Source: Paenarthrobacter aurescens TC1 (GTDB lineage: Bacteria > Actinomycetota > Actinomycetes > Actinomycetales > Micrococcaceae). Taken from it: a DNA stretch of 64,000 nucleotides. The stretch is from contig CP000474.1 in the NCBI GenBank assembly GCA_000014925.1, positions 2,604,001 through 2,668,000 on the forward strand. Direction: 5' to 3'. A program made the position numbers and the translations under genes. The stretch's first letter is position 1. Every line of letters starts with the position of its first letter. Under the pieces are notes generated by a model. The model saw nothing but the letters and a program-made list of their open reading frames with translations. It was not told where the DNA came from and did not search any database. Below, one piece after another: positions 7,142-16,570 of this stretch.

Positions 7142-10100
7142 GCACCTGCCTTTGCGACCGTGACCTGCGGTTCGTCGACACTGGCCAACAGGACCTCCAG
7201 TTCCAGCGTCAACGTTTCGGTCTTGACGAGCTCCGAGTTGGCTTCCAAGGCATCCACCACATCCTGTGCGGCTTCCACGGAGGTCCGGATACGGTCGCTC
7301 ACGTTGAGTCCGGCGTCCTTGCGGGCTTGCTGGATGGCGCGGACCATGTCACGGGCCAGCCCCTCGGCCGCAAGTTCGGCAGTAACCTCGGTGTTCAGGA
7401 CGACGAAACCGCCACCTGGGAGAACAGCGACTGCGGAACTGCCGCCGTCGGCCGTTTCTGCCACGACAGTCTCGAGCGTGTATTCCTGGGGCTCGAGCTC
7501 CAAGCCGCCTGCCACCACAACTCCGGCGTCGTTGACTGACCAGTCGCCGGACTTGGATCCCTTGATTGCTTGCTGCACGTTTTTGCCGAGGCGCGGGCCA
7601 GCGGCACGGGCGTTCACCACAAGCTTCTGCTCGATGCCGAACTCCTTTGGCGAAGCCGTGGCGGCGTCCAGCAGGCGGACCGAACGCAGGTTCAGTTCAT
7701 CAGCAACGACGGCGGCAAAGCCTTCCAGCGCGTCTGCACCCGGTGCCACCACCGTCAGTTCCTGCAACGGCAGGCGGACCCGCAGGTTCGCGGCCTTGCG
7801 CAAGCTGGAGCCGGTGGAGCAGATCTGCTGGACGCGGTCCATGGCTTCGACCAGTCCGGGGTTGGACGGGAACAGCGAAGCGTCAGGCCAGTCAGCCAGG
7901 TGAACGGAACGGCCACCCGTCAGTCCGCGCCAGATCTCTTCCGTCACCAGTGGCAGCAACGAAGCTGATACACGGCACACCGCTTCGAGGGCTGTGTAGA
8001 GCGCGTCAAAAGCGTCCACATTCTCGTCGAAGAAACGCTGGCGGCTGCGGCGGACGTACCAGTTGGTGAGCATATCCAGGTAGCTGCGCAGTTCATCGCA
8101 GGCACCGGAGATGTCGTAGCTGTCCAGGCTGGTGGTCACGTTTCGGACCAGGTCCCCCGTGTTCGCCAGAAGGTACTGGTCCAAGGTGTCGGCGTAACCG
8201 TCGTAGCGCAGCTTCGCCTCGTAGCCGGAAGCTGTCCCGTCCACTGCGTTAGCGGCGTTGGTGTACAGCGTGAAGAAGCTGTACACGTTCCACAACGGCA
8301 GGATGACCTGGCGCACGCCGTCGCGGATGCCCTGTTCGGTAACCACAAGGTTGCCGCCGCGCAGGATGGGGCTGGACATGAGGAACCAGCGCATGGCGTC
8401 GGAACCGTCGCGGTCCAGGACCTCTGACACATCCGGGTAGTTGCGCAGGCTCTTGGACATTTTCTGCCCATCGGAGCCCAGCACGATGCCGTGGCTGATG
8501 ACGTTGCGGAACGCCGGACGGTCGAACAGCGCCGTGGACAGGATGTGGAGCATGTAGAACCATCCACGGGTCTGGCCGATGTACTCCACGATGAAGTCCG
8601 CGGGGTTGTGGGTGTCGAACCATTCCTCGTTCTGGAACGGGTAGTGCACCTGCCCATACGGCATCGATCCGGAGTCGAACCAGACGTCCAGGACGTCCTC
8701 GACTCGGCGCATGGTGGACTTACCTGTAGGGTCGTCCGGGTTGGGACGGGTCAGTTCGTCGATGAACGGGCGGTGCAGGTCCACCTGGCCTTCGTTGTTG
8801 ACCGGCAGGCGGCCGAAGTCGGCTTCCATCTCGGCGAGCGATCCGTACACGTCAGTGCGCGGGTACTCGGGGTCGTCGGACTGCCACACCGGGATCGGCG
8901 AACCCCAGTAGCGGTTACGGCTGATGGACCAGTCGCGGGCGTTGTCCAGCCACTTGCCGAACTGGCCGTCCTTGACGTTGCCCGGGATCCAGTTGATCTC
9001 CTGGTTCAGCTCGGACATACGGTCCTTGAACTTGGTGACCTCCACGTACCAGGAGGACACGGCACGGTAGATCAGCGGGTTCCGGCAACGCCAGCAGTGC
9101 GGGTAGCTGTGCTCGTAGCTGGCCTGGCGGACAAGGCGGCCATCGGCGCGCAGCACCTGGGTGATGGGCTTGTTCGCTTCGAAGACCTGCAAGCCGACGA
9201 TCGAGGCGAGCTCACCGTGTGCGAACAGCGGCAGGAACTTGGCGCCTTCATCGACGGACAGGACCACGGGGATGCCGGCGTCTTCACAGACCTTCTGGTC
9301 ATCCTCGCCATAGGCCGGAGCCTGGTGAACGATTCCGGTGCCGTCAGTGGTGGTGACGTAATCGGCCACCAGGAAGCGCCAGGCATTCTGCGTGCCGTAC
9401 TTCTCAGTGTCGGCAAAGTCGTTCCACAGCGGTTCGTATTCAAGGCCTGCCAAGTCGGCGCCTGTGTGCGTGGACACAACAGCGGCCGTTGCGGCAGCGG
9501 CGTCGTCGTACCCCAGATCCTTGGCGTATGACCCCACAAGGTCAGTGGCCAGCAGGAAGCTGCCGGTGACGGGCGCTTCAGCGGACGCAGCCTTAACACC
9601 GTTGGGTCCTTCGGGCAGGACGGCATAGGAGATGTCAGGCCCGACGGCGAGCGCCAGGTTGGTGGGCAACGTCCAGGGCGTGGTGGTCCAGGCGAGCGCC
9701 TGCACACCTTCCAAAGCCTTGGAGAGTTCGGACTCCCCTGCCTTGACGGGGAACGTTACCGTGACCGTCTGGTCCTGGCGGTTCTTGTAGACGTCATCGT
9801 CCATGCGAAGTTCGTGGTTGGACAGGGGTGTCTCGTCCTTCCAGCAGTACGGAAGGACGCGGTAACCGTTGTAGGTCAGGCCCTTCTCATGCAGTTGCTT
9901 GAAGGCCCAGAGGACCGATTCCATGTATTCGACGTTGAGGGTCTTGTAGTCGTTCTCGAAGTCCACCCAGCGGGCCTGGCGCGTGACGTAGGCCTTCCAC
10001 TCGTTGGCGTACTTCATCACGGAGGCGCGGCATGCGTCGTTGAATTTGTCGATGCCCATGGCTTCGATCTGGGTCTTGTCCGTCATGCCCAGCTGCTTCA

Positions 10101-10449
10101 TGGCTTCGAGCTCAGCAGGAAGGCCGTGCGTGTCCCAGCCGAAGCGGCGCTCTACACGCTTGCCGCGCTGGGTTTGGTAGCGGCCCACGAGGTCCTTGGC
10201 GTAGCCAGTGAGCAGGTGGCCGTAGTGAGGGAGGCCGTTGGCGAAGGGAGGGCCGTCATAGAAGACGAACTCGTTGCTGCCGGCTGCCCCGCCGGGAAGG
10301 TCGCTGTCGCGCTGGTCGATGCTGGCTTGGAAGGTGCCGTCTTCATCCCAGTATTTGAGGATGCGCTCTTCGATTTCCGGGAACTTCACGGAAGCGGACA
10401 CGCCAGGTGTGCCGGACGAAGACGCTGAGGCCTTGGGGTAGTGGGTCAT
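7138..10449 (-). CDS. ileS: Isoleucyl-tRNA synthetase, long (eukaryote-like) type
   Basis: Class I aminoacyl-tRNA synthetase charging tRNA-Ile. The HIGH signature appears as HYGH at about 75-78 ([17 protein letters not shown]) and KMSKS at about 660 ([13 protein letters not shown]). The editing (CP1) domain lies between, with [15 protein letters not shown]. At 1103 aa it is longer than the roughly 940-aa E. coli form and has a C-terminal extension ending [13 protein letters not shown], as in the IleS2/eukaryote-like clade; members of that clade are often mupirocin-insensitive (family knowledge; not tested here). The ATG at 10449 has AGGAT 5 nt upstream, and this Shine-Dalgarno lies in a hairpin of the T-box leader. 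The stop overlaps folC. Confidence 0.97.
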   Translation of the reverse strand: MTHYPKASASSSGTPGVSASVKFPEIEERILKYWDEDGTFQASIDQRDSDLPGGAAGSNEFVFYDGPPFANGLPHYGHLLTGYAKDLVGRYQTQRGKRVERRFGWDTHGLPAELEAMKQLGMTDKTQIEAMGIDKFNDACRASVMKYANEWKAYVTRQARWVDFENDYKTLNVEYMESVLWAFKQLHEKGLTYNGYRVLPYCWKDETPLSNHELRMDDDVYKNRQDQTVTVTFPVKAGESELSKALEGVQALAWTTTPWTLPTNLALAVGPDISYAVLPEGPNGVKAASAEAPVTGSFLLATDLVGSYAKDLGYDDAAAATAAVVSTHTGADLAGLEYEPLWNDFADTEKYGTQNAWRFLVADYVTTTDGTGIVHQAPAYGEDDQKVCEDAGIPVVLSVDEGAKFLPLFAHGELASIVGLQVFEANKPITQVLRADGRLVRQASYEHSYPHCWRCRNPLIYRAVSSWYVEVTKFKDRMSELNQEINWIPGNVKDGQFGKWLDNARDWSISRNRYWGSPIPVWQSDDPEYPRTDVYGSLAEMEADFGRLPVNNEGQVDLHRPFIDELTRPNPDDPTGKSTMRRVEDVLDVWFDSGSMPYGQVHYPFQNEEWFDTHNPADFIVEYIGQTRGWFYMLHILSTALFDRPAFRNVISHGIVLGSDGQKMSKSLRNYPDVSEVLDRDGSDAMRWFLMSSPILRGGNLVVTEQGIRDGVRQVILPLWNVYSFFTLYTNAANAVDGTASGYEAKLRYDGYADTLDQYLLANTGDLVRNVTTSLDSYDISGACDELRSYLDMLTNWYVRRSRQRFFDENVDAFDALYTALEAVCRVSASLLPLVTEEIWRGLTGGRSVHLADWPDASLFPSNPGLVEAMDRVQQICSTGSSLRKAANLRVRLPLQELTVVAPGADALEGFAAVVADELNLRSVRLLDAATASPKEFGIEQKLVVNARAAGPRLGKNVQQAIKGSKSGDWSVNDAGVVVAGGLELEPQEYTLETVVAETADGGSSAVAVLPGGGFVVLNTEVTAELAAEGLARDMVRAIQQARKDAGLNVSDRIRTSVEAAQDVVDALEANSELVKTETLTLELEVLLASVDEPQVTVAKAGA

Positions 10450-10454
10450 CTCAT

Positions 10455-10707
10455 ATCCTGTGATAGCTGGTTGACTGTCAGGATGCGAGGACGGCTTCGG
10501 CGGTGATCTGCATCACCACCGGTACCGCGGTACCACCTCACTTACCGGAACCTTGGCCTCCCCGGGTAAGGAAGGACTGCCGGTGCCGGCCTCTCATTAC
10601 TGCTGTGACGGGCTTACCCGTCCGGTTCTACTGGGCGCTTGCCACTTTGCAGGTGGTCAGTGCCGTTCTTCCGGAAGCTCACCGGTGATGGCCGGGTCAA
10701 AGCTGGT
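10455..10707 (-). ncRNA. Translational T-box leader of ileS
   Basis: On the minus strand the leader has the actinobacterial ileS T-box layout: a very short Stem I with an AUC isoleucine specifier (10687-10689) in GGCCAUCACCGGUGAGC, the following UUCCGGAAGAACGG element, and the invariant T-box AGGUGGUACCGCGG (10525-10538). No terminator follows. Instead AUCCUG (10479-10484) is perfectly complementary to CAGGAU (10455-10460), which contains the ileS Shine-Dalgarno. A 9-bp GGUGGUGAU/AUCACCGCC hairpin lies between (about 10500-10521). Uncharged tRNA-Ile is therefore expected to free the ribosome-binding site. Confidence 0.9.
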
Positions 10708-10713
10708 CCTCCA

Positions 10714-10719
10714 AGTCTA
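10714..10719 (-). promoter_or_regulatory. Probable -10 box of the ileS leader
   Basis: TAGACT on the minus strand, about 7 nt before the presumed leader start and about 25 nt before the specifier codon. The same hexamer stands before rnpB. No good -35 match is visible. Confidence 0.45.
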
Positions 10720-10801
10720 GCGGCAGCTGAGGGCCCGGCTCTACTTGCGGTCATCCTTTGGGTGGAGTCCGTCGCACGTGGCGGTGCATAGACTCGAGCC
10801 C

Positions 10802-11836
10802 ATGACACACCCCGCACCTTCCATGATGGAAACCCGCCGTGCGCCGCGCCGTGCTTCAGTTGTGTGTTCGGTATTGGCGTTGCTTGCGGTGCTGCCCGTG
10901 GCCGGGGTGTCCATGTTCCGGGCGATCCCTGCGGAATGGCCCTTGGTGGTGGTGCAGTTGTTGTCCTTCACCCCGTGGATGGTGCTTCCTGCTGCGTTTG
11001 CCTTGATGCTGGCTGTGGTGGGGCGGCGGCGTTGGGTCATCATCGCGACGTCGGCCCTGTTGGCTGTCCAGTTGTTCTGGCTGTTTCCGATGGACGCCGG
11101 AAAGCCGGAGGCACTGCCTGCCGGTACACCAACCGTGGCGCTGAAGGTGATGAGCCTCAACTCTGAGTACGGGGAGGCCGACGCCGCGGCAATCGTGAAG
11201 TTGGTCCGGGACAACGGCGTCCAGCTCCTGGCCATTCAGGAACATACGCAGGGACTGGAGGATCGCCTGGAATACGAGGGCTTGGATCGGATGCTGCCGA
11301 ACCGGGTCAGCGAACCACATGACGATGCCTCCGGTGGCGCCGTATATTCGGTGTTCCCGCTCGAGCCCAACGGGCTCCTCCCTGATACGCCCTTCCGGAA
11401 TGATGTCACCCGCGTACTCGTCTCGAACCCGGGTTCCGGGTCCAAGGCCACGCTGAACCTCACCAACGTTCACGCCCTCCCGCCGGTGGATGAGCGGATT
11501 GACCAGTGGCGGAGCGACCTCGTCAAGATCGCCCGCCAGGCGTCAAGCCCGGGGAATCACCTGCTGATGGGTGACTACAACTCCACCTATGATCACTCCG
11601 AGTTCCGGGCGTTGCTCGCTGATGGCCCGCAAGGCACCAAGCTCGTGGACGTCGGGACGGCCTCCGGTGCACGGTTCTCTCCCACGTGGCCCATGGAGGG
11701 ACCCCCGCTTCCGGGCATCGTGATCGACCATATGGTCACCTCACCCCGCATCAGCAGCAGCGGCTATGCCGTCCACCGGGTACCCGGTTCGGACCATGCG
11801 GCGATCATGGCCACGCTCGCAGTCCCGGCCGGCTGA
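10802..11836 (+). CDS. Membrane-anchored endonuclease/exonuclease/phosphatase family protein
   Basis: 344 aa. The N-terminal third has three hydrophobic segments (about 20-40, 50-72, 77-95), after which an EEP catalytic domain follows, facing the outside by the usual topology of such proteins. Motifs: VMSLNSEYGEADAA (strand 1), LLAIQEHTQGL with the metal-binding Glu, LLMGDYNSTYDHSEFR with the D-x-N motif, IVIDHM and VPGSDHAAI with the catalytic His near the C-terminus. The substrate cannot be read from sequence; the fold covers nucleases, lipid phosphodiesterases and inositol phosphatases. The ATG at 10802 lacks a clear Shine-Dalgarno; ATGs at 10823 and 10826 are alternatives. It is divergent from ileS and convergent with the SDR 6 nt downstream. 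Confidence 0.85.
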   Translation: MTHPAPSMMETRRAPRRASVVCSVLALLAVLPVAGVSMFRAIPAEWPLVVVQLLSFTPWMVLPAAFALMLAVVGRRRWVIIATSALLAVQLFWLFPMDAGKPEALPAGTPTVALKVMSLNSEYGEADAAAIVKLVRDNGVQLLAIQEHTQGLEDRLEYEGLDRMLPNRVSEPHDDASGGAVYSVFPLEPNGLLPDTPFRNDVTRVLVSNPGSGSKATLNLTNVHALPPVDERIDQWRSDLVKIARQASSPGNHLLMGDYNSTYDHSEFRALLADGPQGTKLVDVGTASGARFSPTWPMEGPPLPGIVIDHMVTSPRISSSGYAVHRVPGSDHAAIMATLAVPAG

Positions 11837-11842
11837 CGGGCC

Positions 11843-12634
11843 TTAGCCCTCTTTGCGAATCAGCTTGTGGTTGGCTGCCTGGGCCACAGGGCGGACAACA
11901 ATCTGGTCAAGGTTGATGTGGTGAGGCAGCGAAACGGAGTACGCCACCACGCCGGCCACGTCCTCTGCGGTCAGCGGCTTCTCCACCCCGGCGTAGACCT
12001 TGGCCGCGGCGTCTTTGTCGCCGAGCCGGTTGAGCGCGAACTCCTCTGTCTGCACCAGCCCCGGGGCAACCTCAATGACCCGGACATTGTTGCCCACCTC
12101 TTCGAGGCGAAGCGCGTTGGTCATGGCGTGCTGGGCGAACTTGGCAGCGTTGTAGCCTGCGCCGCCCTCGTAGGCGGACAGTCCGGCTGTAGAGGTGAGG
12201 TTAAGAACAGTTCCTTCGCCGTTTTCCCGCAGCATCGGCAGGAAGGCCCGGGTGATCTTCATGGTGCCCAGGACGTTGACCTGGTACATCCAATCCCAAT
12301 CTTCCGTGTCAGCGTTGGCGATGGTGTCCGCACCCCGTGCACCGCCGGCGATGTTGATGAGGGTGTCAGCACCTCCGGCCTTGGTGACGGCCGCGAGCAA
12401 GGCCGAGACGTCGTCGTCGAGCGTGATGTCAGCCGGGAACGGCACCGCACCGGTTTCGGCGCCCAAGGCGCCGAGCCTGTCCGCCCGGCGAGCAACGGCG
12501 AAGACCTTCCATCCGGCGGAAACCAGCGCCTTCACTGTGGCCTCGCCGATCCCAGTGCTTGCACCGGTGACGACTGCCGTCTTGTTGTTTCCTGCATTCT
12601 GTCCGGAAGGCGTGTTGTGCGCTGCCAAAGTCAT
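11843..12634 (-). CDS. Short-chain dehydrogenase/reductase
   Basis: Classical SDR of 263 aa, NAD(P)-dependent; substrate unknown. It shows the cofactor motif [14 protein letters not shown] at about 21-34, ADITLDDDVSALL, the NIAGGARG segment in place of the usual NNAG, the Ser of LTSTAGLSAY and the catalytic YNAAKFA. The region after the active site (IEVAPGLVQTEEF) is typical. AAGG lies 8 nt before the ATG at 12634. The ARRADRLG after the second strand suggests NADP preference (Arg after the Rossmann turn; inference). It is divergent from valS with a 72-nt gap and lies in no evident operon. Confidence 0.88.
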   Translation of the reverse strand: MTLAAHNTPSGQNAGNNKTAVVTGASTGIGEATVKALVSAGWKVFAVARRADRLGALGAETGAVPFPADITLDDDVSALLAAVTKAGGADTLINIAGGARGADTIANADTEDWDWMYQVNVLGTMKITRAFLPMLRENGEGTVLNLTSTAGLSAYEGGAGYNAAKFAQHAMTNALRLEEVGNNVRVIEVAPGLVQTEEFALNRLGDKDAAAKVYAGVEKPLTAEDVAGVVAYSVSLPHHINLDQIVVRPVAQAANHKLIRKEG

Positions 12635-12706
12635 GGCACTACCTTATCCGGGGCGCAGCTCCTCCAACGGGCGGGCTGTAACGCCAGGCCATGAAACAAT
12701 TGATCC

Positions 12707-15328
12707 ATGGCTGAATCAACGCAGGGTACAGACACGCCCGCCACCGCCCCCATCAACGTTCCCGACAAGCCGGCCCTGGAGGGCCTTGAGGCTGCCCTGA
12801 CGCAGCGCTGGCTGAGTGAAGGAACCTACAAGTTCAACCCGGACACCACCCGGGAGCAGGTCTACTCGATCGACACTCCCCCGCCCACGGCATCCGGCTC
12901 GCTCCACGTGGGCCACATGTTCTCCTTCACCCAGACTGACGTCCAGGCCCGCTACATGCGCATGACCGGCAAGAACGTCTTCTACCCCATGGGCTGGGAC
13001 GACAATGGACTGCCCACCGAGCGCCGCGTCCAGAACTACTACGGTGTGCGTTGCGATCCCGCCATCCCCTACAAGGCCGACTACACGCCCCCGGCACAAC
13101 CGGCCAAGAACCAGCGCGATTTCGACGTCGTTTCGCGCCAGAACTTCATCGAACTGTGTGAAGAACTCGCCGTTGAGGACGAAAAGGTCTTCGAGAACCT
13201 GTTCCAGACCCTTGGTCTGTCGGTGGACTGGGACCTCACTTACCGCACCATTGACGACACTTCGCGTGCGGTGTCCCAGCGCGCCTTCCTCGCGAACCTC
13301 TCGGCCGGTGACGCCTACATGGCCGAAGCACCCACACTCTGGGATGTAACGTTCCGCACCGCCGTTGCCCAGGCCGAGCTTGAGGACCGGGAAGTTGCCG
13401 GCGCCTACTACCGCTACCCCTTCTTCACCGAAGACGGCGACAAGATCTTCATCGAGACCACCCGCCCCGAACTTCTGGCTGCCTGCGCGGCCCTGGTGGC
13501 AAACCCCGACGACGAGCGGTACCAGCCGCTCTTCGGCAAAACCGTGAAGTCGCCCCTGTTCGACGTCGAGCTCGAGGTCAAAGCGCACCCCCTCGCCAAA
13601 GCGGACAAGGGCTCCGGCATCGCCATGGTCTGTACCTTCGGTGACCTGACCGACGTCACCTGGTGGCGCGAGCTGCAGCTGCCCACGCGCGCCATCATGG
13701 GCCGCGATGGCCGCATCATTGCAGACACCCCTGAATGGATCACCACCGACGCCGGCAAGGAAGCCTACGCTGCGATCGCCGGCAAGACCGCTTTCTCCGC
13801 CAAGGAAGCAGTGGTTGAACTGCTCAAAGCAGCGGACCTGCTGGACGGCGAACCCAAGAAGATCACCCACCCGGTGAACTTCTTCGAGAAGGGTGACAAG
13901 CCCCTTGAGGTTGTTACCTCCCGTCAGTGGTACATCCGTAATGGTGGCCGCGATGAGGAACGCCGCGAACGCCTGATCGGCCGTGGCCAGGAAATTACCT
14001 TCCACCCGGCCTTCATGCGTTCACGTTACGAGAACTGGATCGCCGGCCTGAACGGTGACTGGCTCGTATCCCGCCAGCGCTTCTTCGGCGTGCCCATCCC
14101 CGTCTGGTACCCGCTGGACGCCCAGGGCAACCCGGACTACGACAACCCCATCCTGCCTTCGGACGAGATGCTTCCCGTGGATCCTGCCGCGGACGCTGCT
14201 CCCGGTTTCGAGGAATCCCAGCGTGACCAGGCCAATGGCTTCACAGGTGACGCCGATGTACTTGACACCTGGGCTACGTCCTCCCTGACCCCGCAGATTG
14301 TGGGCGGCTGGAGCCGTGACGAGGACCTGTTCTCCAAGGTCTACCCCTTCGACCTCCGTCCGCAGGGACACGACATCATCCGCACCTGGCTCTTCTCCTC
14401 CGCCGTCCGCGCGGATGCCCTGCAGAAGAACGCTCCGTGGAAGCACGCGGCCATCTCCGGCTGGATCCTTGACCCGGACCGGAAGAAAATGTCCAAATCC
14501 AAGGGCAACGTTGTTGTGCCCACGGATGTTTTGAACGAGTACGGTTCGGACGCCGTGCGCTACTGGGCAGCGTCAGCAAAGCTCGGTGCAGACACGGCCT
14601 ACGAGATCGCCCAGATGAAGATCGGCCGCCGCCTCGCCATCAAATTGCTGAACGCTTCGAAGTTCGTGCTGAACCTCGGCGCCACCGAGAACTCAGTGGT
14701 GACCTCCGACCTTTCGGTCCTCACCAATCCTTTGGACCGTGCACTGTTGGCGCAGCTTTCCGACGTCGTTGCCCAATCCACCAAGGCCTTCGAGAACTAC
14801 GACTACGCCCGCGCACTCCAGATCACTGAGTCGTTCTTCTGGCAGTTCACGGACGACTACGTGGAGCTCATCAAGGACCGTGCCTACGGTGCCGCCGGCG
14901 AAGCCGAGCAGGCATCCGTACTTGCCGCGCTGGCGACAACGCTGGACTCCCTCCTGCGCCTGTTCGCACCGTTCCTGCCCTTCGCCACCGAAGAGGTCTG
15001 GGGCTGGTGGCGCACCGGATCAGTTCACCGTGCTGAGTGGCCGGCAGCCTTGGAGATCACCGATGGTGACACCACCATGCTCGGCACCGTGGGCGTAGCA
15101 CTCAGCGGCATCCGCAAGGCAAAGTCCGAGGCCAAGGTGAAGCAGCGTACCGAGGTGCTCTCGGCATCCATTACTGCTTCGGAAGTGCTGGTAGCCCAGT
15201 TGAAGGCCGGCATGGGTGACTTGAAGGCAGCCGCGAACGCGCAGGAGATCACTCTTCAGTCCGGCGAAGGCGAACTGAAGGTCAGCGATGTTGTCCTGGC
15301 ACCTGCCGAGGAGCAGCCCGCGTCGTAG
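12707..15328 (+). CDS. valS: Valyl-tRNA synthetase
   Basis: Class I synthetase charging tRNA-Val. The HIGH motif is HVGH at about 66-69 (PPPTASGSLHVGHMFSF) and KMSKS is at about 594 (DRKKMSKSKGNVVVP). The editing domain contains IFIETTRPELLAACAALVA, and the tRNA-contact region has RQRFFGVPIPVWYP and DVLDTWATSSLTPQ. At 873 aa it has a complete anticodon-binding domain and a C-terminal helical arm (SGIRKAKSEAKVKQRTEV). No T-box is visible upstream, in contrast to ileS. The ATG at 12707 has only a weak Shine-Dalgarno. A terminator follows. Confidence 0.97.
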   Translation: MAESTQGTDTPATAPINVPDKPALEGLEAALTQRWLSEGTYKFNPDTTREQVYSIDTPPPTASGSLHVGHMFSFTQTDVQARYMRMTGKNVFYPMGWDDNGLPTERRVQNYYGVRCDPAIPYKADYTPPAQPAKNQRDFDVVSRQNFIELCEELAVEDEKVFENLFQTLGLSVDWDLTYRTIDDTSRAVSQRAFLANLSAGDAYMAEAPTLWDVTFRTAVAQAELEDREVAGAYYRYPFFTEDGDKIFIETTRPELLAACAALVANPDDERYQPLFGKTVKSPLFDVELEVKAHPLAKADKGSGIAMVCTFGDLTDVTWWRELQLPTRAIMGRDGRIIADTPEWITTDAGKEAYAAIAGKTAFSAKEAVVELLKAADLLDGEPKKITHPVNFFEKGDKPLEVVTSRQWYIRNGGRDEERRERLIGRGQEITFHPAFMRSRYENWIAGLNGDWLVSRQRFFGVPIPVWYPLDAQGNPDYDNPILPSDEMLPVDPAADAAPGFEESQRDQANGFTGDADVLDTWATSSLTPQIVGGWSRDEDLFSKVYPFDLRPQGHDIIRTWLFSSAVRADALQKNAPWKHAAISGWILDPDRKKMSKSKGNVVVPTDVLNEYGSDAVRYWAASAKLGADTAYEIAQMKIGRRLAIKLLNASKFVLNLGATENSVVTSDLSVLTNPLDRALLAQLSDVVAQSTKAFENYDYARALQITESFFWQFTDDYVELIKDRAYGAAGEAEQASVLAALATTLDSLLRLFAPFLPFATEEVWGWWRTGSVHRAEWPAALEITDGDTTMLGTVGVALSGIRKAKSEAKVKQRTEVLSASITASEVLVAQLKAGMGDLKAAANAQEITLQSGEGELKVSDVVLAPAEEQPAS

Positions 15329-15364
15329 CCAGAGTCCTCCCAGTCAGGGATTTTGGGCAAAGGG

Positions 15365-15408
15365 GAAGCCCCATCAGCGTTTTGCCGTTGGTGGGGCTTC
15401 GACTTTTC
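15365..15408 (+). terminator. Terminator after valS
   Basis: GAAGCCCCA (15365-15373) pairs with TGGGGCTTC (15392-15400), followed by GACTTTTC. It lies 36 nt after the valS stop. Confidence 0.8.
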
Positions 15409-15670
15409 GGCTGTCTGGTGATGTCTTGACAGTCTGGCGGAATCCTTGGAATTTCAGGTCTTCCTACCTCATCACTGGTAAGTTGCTTCCAACTTTGCCA
15501 AAGGCTGCGTTGGTTGCAATCACTGAATCTTTGGTTTCCGTGTCCCTCTTCTTTCGAAGTGGGTAAGAACTATTGTTGTCCCGCCGAGGACGATGCACAA
15601 GGGCTTTGAAAGAACTACAAACCTGTAGTTCTCCTGCGGTGGAAGAGCATCCTGTGGCAGAGTATTGACC
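15409..15670 (+). promoter_or_regulatory. Intergenic region ahead of Fpg-like gene, with a 22-bp palindrome
   Basis: 262 nt without a credible gene. The notable element is the perfect inverted repeat AGAACTACA-AACC-TGTAGTTCT at 15611-15632, about 39 nt before the start codon of the glycosylase gene, placed where an operator would act. TTGAAA overlaps its left side (15606-15611). Otherwise I see nothing. Confidence 0.5.
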
Positions 15671-16546
15671 ATGCCGGAACTCCCCGAAGTGCACGGCCTG
15701 TGCATGTACTTGGACACCCAACTCCACGGAGCTGTGCTGACCGAGGTCCGAATCAACTCCTTCTCTGCACTCAAGACGGCGGATCCCCCCTACACAGCCC
15801 TTGAAGGCCGGACCATTCTTGGTGCCAAGCGCATCGGAAAATTCGTGTGCATCGACGCTGACGGCCTGTTCTTCGTGTTCCATCTGGCCAAGGCCGGGTG
15901 GGTCAGGTATACCGAACACCCGTCCTCAGCCGGTTTGCGCATGGGCAAGAGCAACATCTCAGCACGGCTCCTGCTCCACCGGCCTGCCGACGACGCCCAT
16001 ATCGGCGTGGATCTGACGGAAGCGGGAACCAAGAAAAGCCTCGCCATCTACGTAGTGAAGGATCCTCAGGACGTTCCGGGAATAGCCACGCTGGGACCGG
16101 AGCCCCTCAGCCCCGATTTTGACCTGGACGCGCTGGCAGGAATCCTCGGATCGAGCTCACAGCAGATCAAGGGCCTGCTGCGCAGCCAGAGCGTGATCGC
16201 TGGCATCGGCAACGCTTACAGCGACGAGATTCTCCACGCCGCCAGGATTTCCCCCTTTGCCACCGCCAAGTCTTTGGACCAGGCGACGGTGGCCAGGCTA
16301 TATGCGGCCATGCAGGAGGTTCTGGTGGGTGCCGTCAACGCGGCAGCCGGCAAGCCGTCCAGCGAGCTTAAGGACACCAAGCGCAGCAATTTCCGGGTGC
16401 ATGCCAGGACCGGCCAGCCTTGTCCGGTGTGTGGAGATACCGTCCGTGAGGTGTCCTTTGCGGACACCTCACTTCAGTATTGCCCTACATGCCAGACCAA
16501 CGGGAAGATCCTCGCCGACCGAAGAACCTCAAGGTTCCTGAAGTAG
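15671..16546 (+). CDS. Fpg/Nei family DNA glycosylase
   Basis: Bifunctional base-excision repair glycosylase/AP-lyase family, 291 aa. The protein starts MPELPEVHGL, where the Pro after Met is the catalytic nucleophile in Fpg and Nei; this fixes the start at the ATG 15671 rather than the in-frame TTG at 15665. The helix-two-turn-helix region is QQIKGLLRSQSVIAGIGNAYSDEIL (about 162-186), and a C-terminal zinc finger has CPVC at about 250 and CPTC at about 271. The motif MPELPEV points to Fpg rather than Nei, yet the overall sequence is divergent and the damage specificity is uncertain. A second family member (nei) lies at 22 kb. A palindrome precedes it. Confidence 0.87.
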   Translation: MPELPEVHGLCMYLDTQLHGAVLTEVRINSFSALKTADPPYTALEGRTILGAKRIGKFVCIDADGLFFVFHLAKAGWVRYTEHPSSAGLRMGKSNISARLLLHRPADDAHIGVDLTEAGTKKSLAIYVVKDPQDVPGIATLGPEPLSPDFDLDALAGILGSSSQQIKGLLRSQSVIAGIGNAYSDEILHAARISPFATAKSLDQATVARLYAAMQEVLVGAVNAAAGKPSSELKDTKRSNFRVHARTGQPCPVCGDTVREVSFADTSLQYCPTCQTNGKILADRRTSRFLK

Positions 16547-16570
16547 GGATTTATGGTCTTAGGGGTCAGG

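Noticed and set aside
8491..9531. A 346-codon frame antisense to ileS
   Set aside because: It falls wholly inside the catalytic part of ileS and its translation is low-complexity Val/Gly/Asp text with no motif.
12716..14005. A 429-codon frame antisense to valS
   Set aside because: The valS strand carries HIGH and KMSKS; this frame is a mirror artefact.
15401..15660. LexA/SOS box before the Fpg-like gene
   Set aside because: The palindrome there (AGAACTACA...TGTAGTTCT) does not fit the GAAC-N4-GTTC spacing of actinobacterial LexA boxes.
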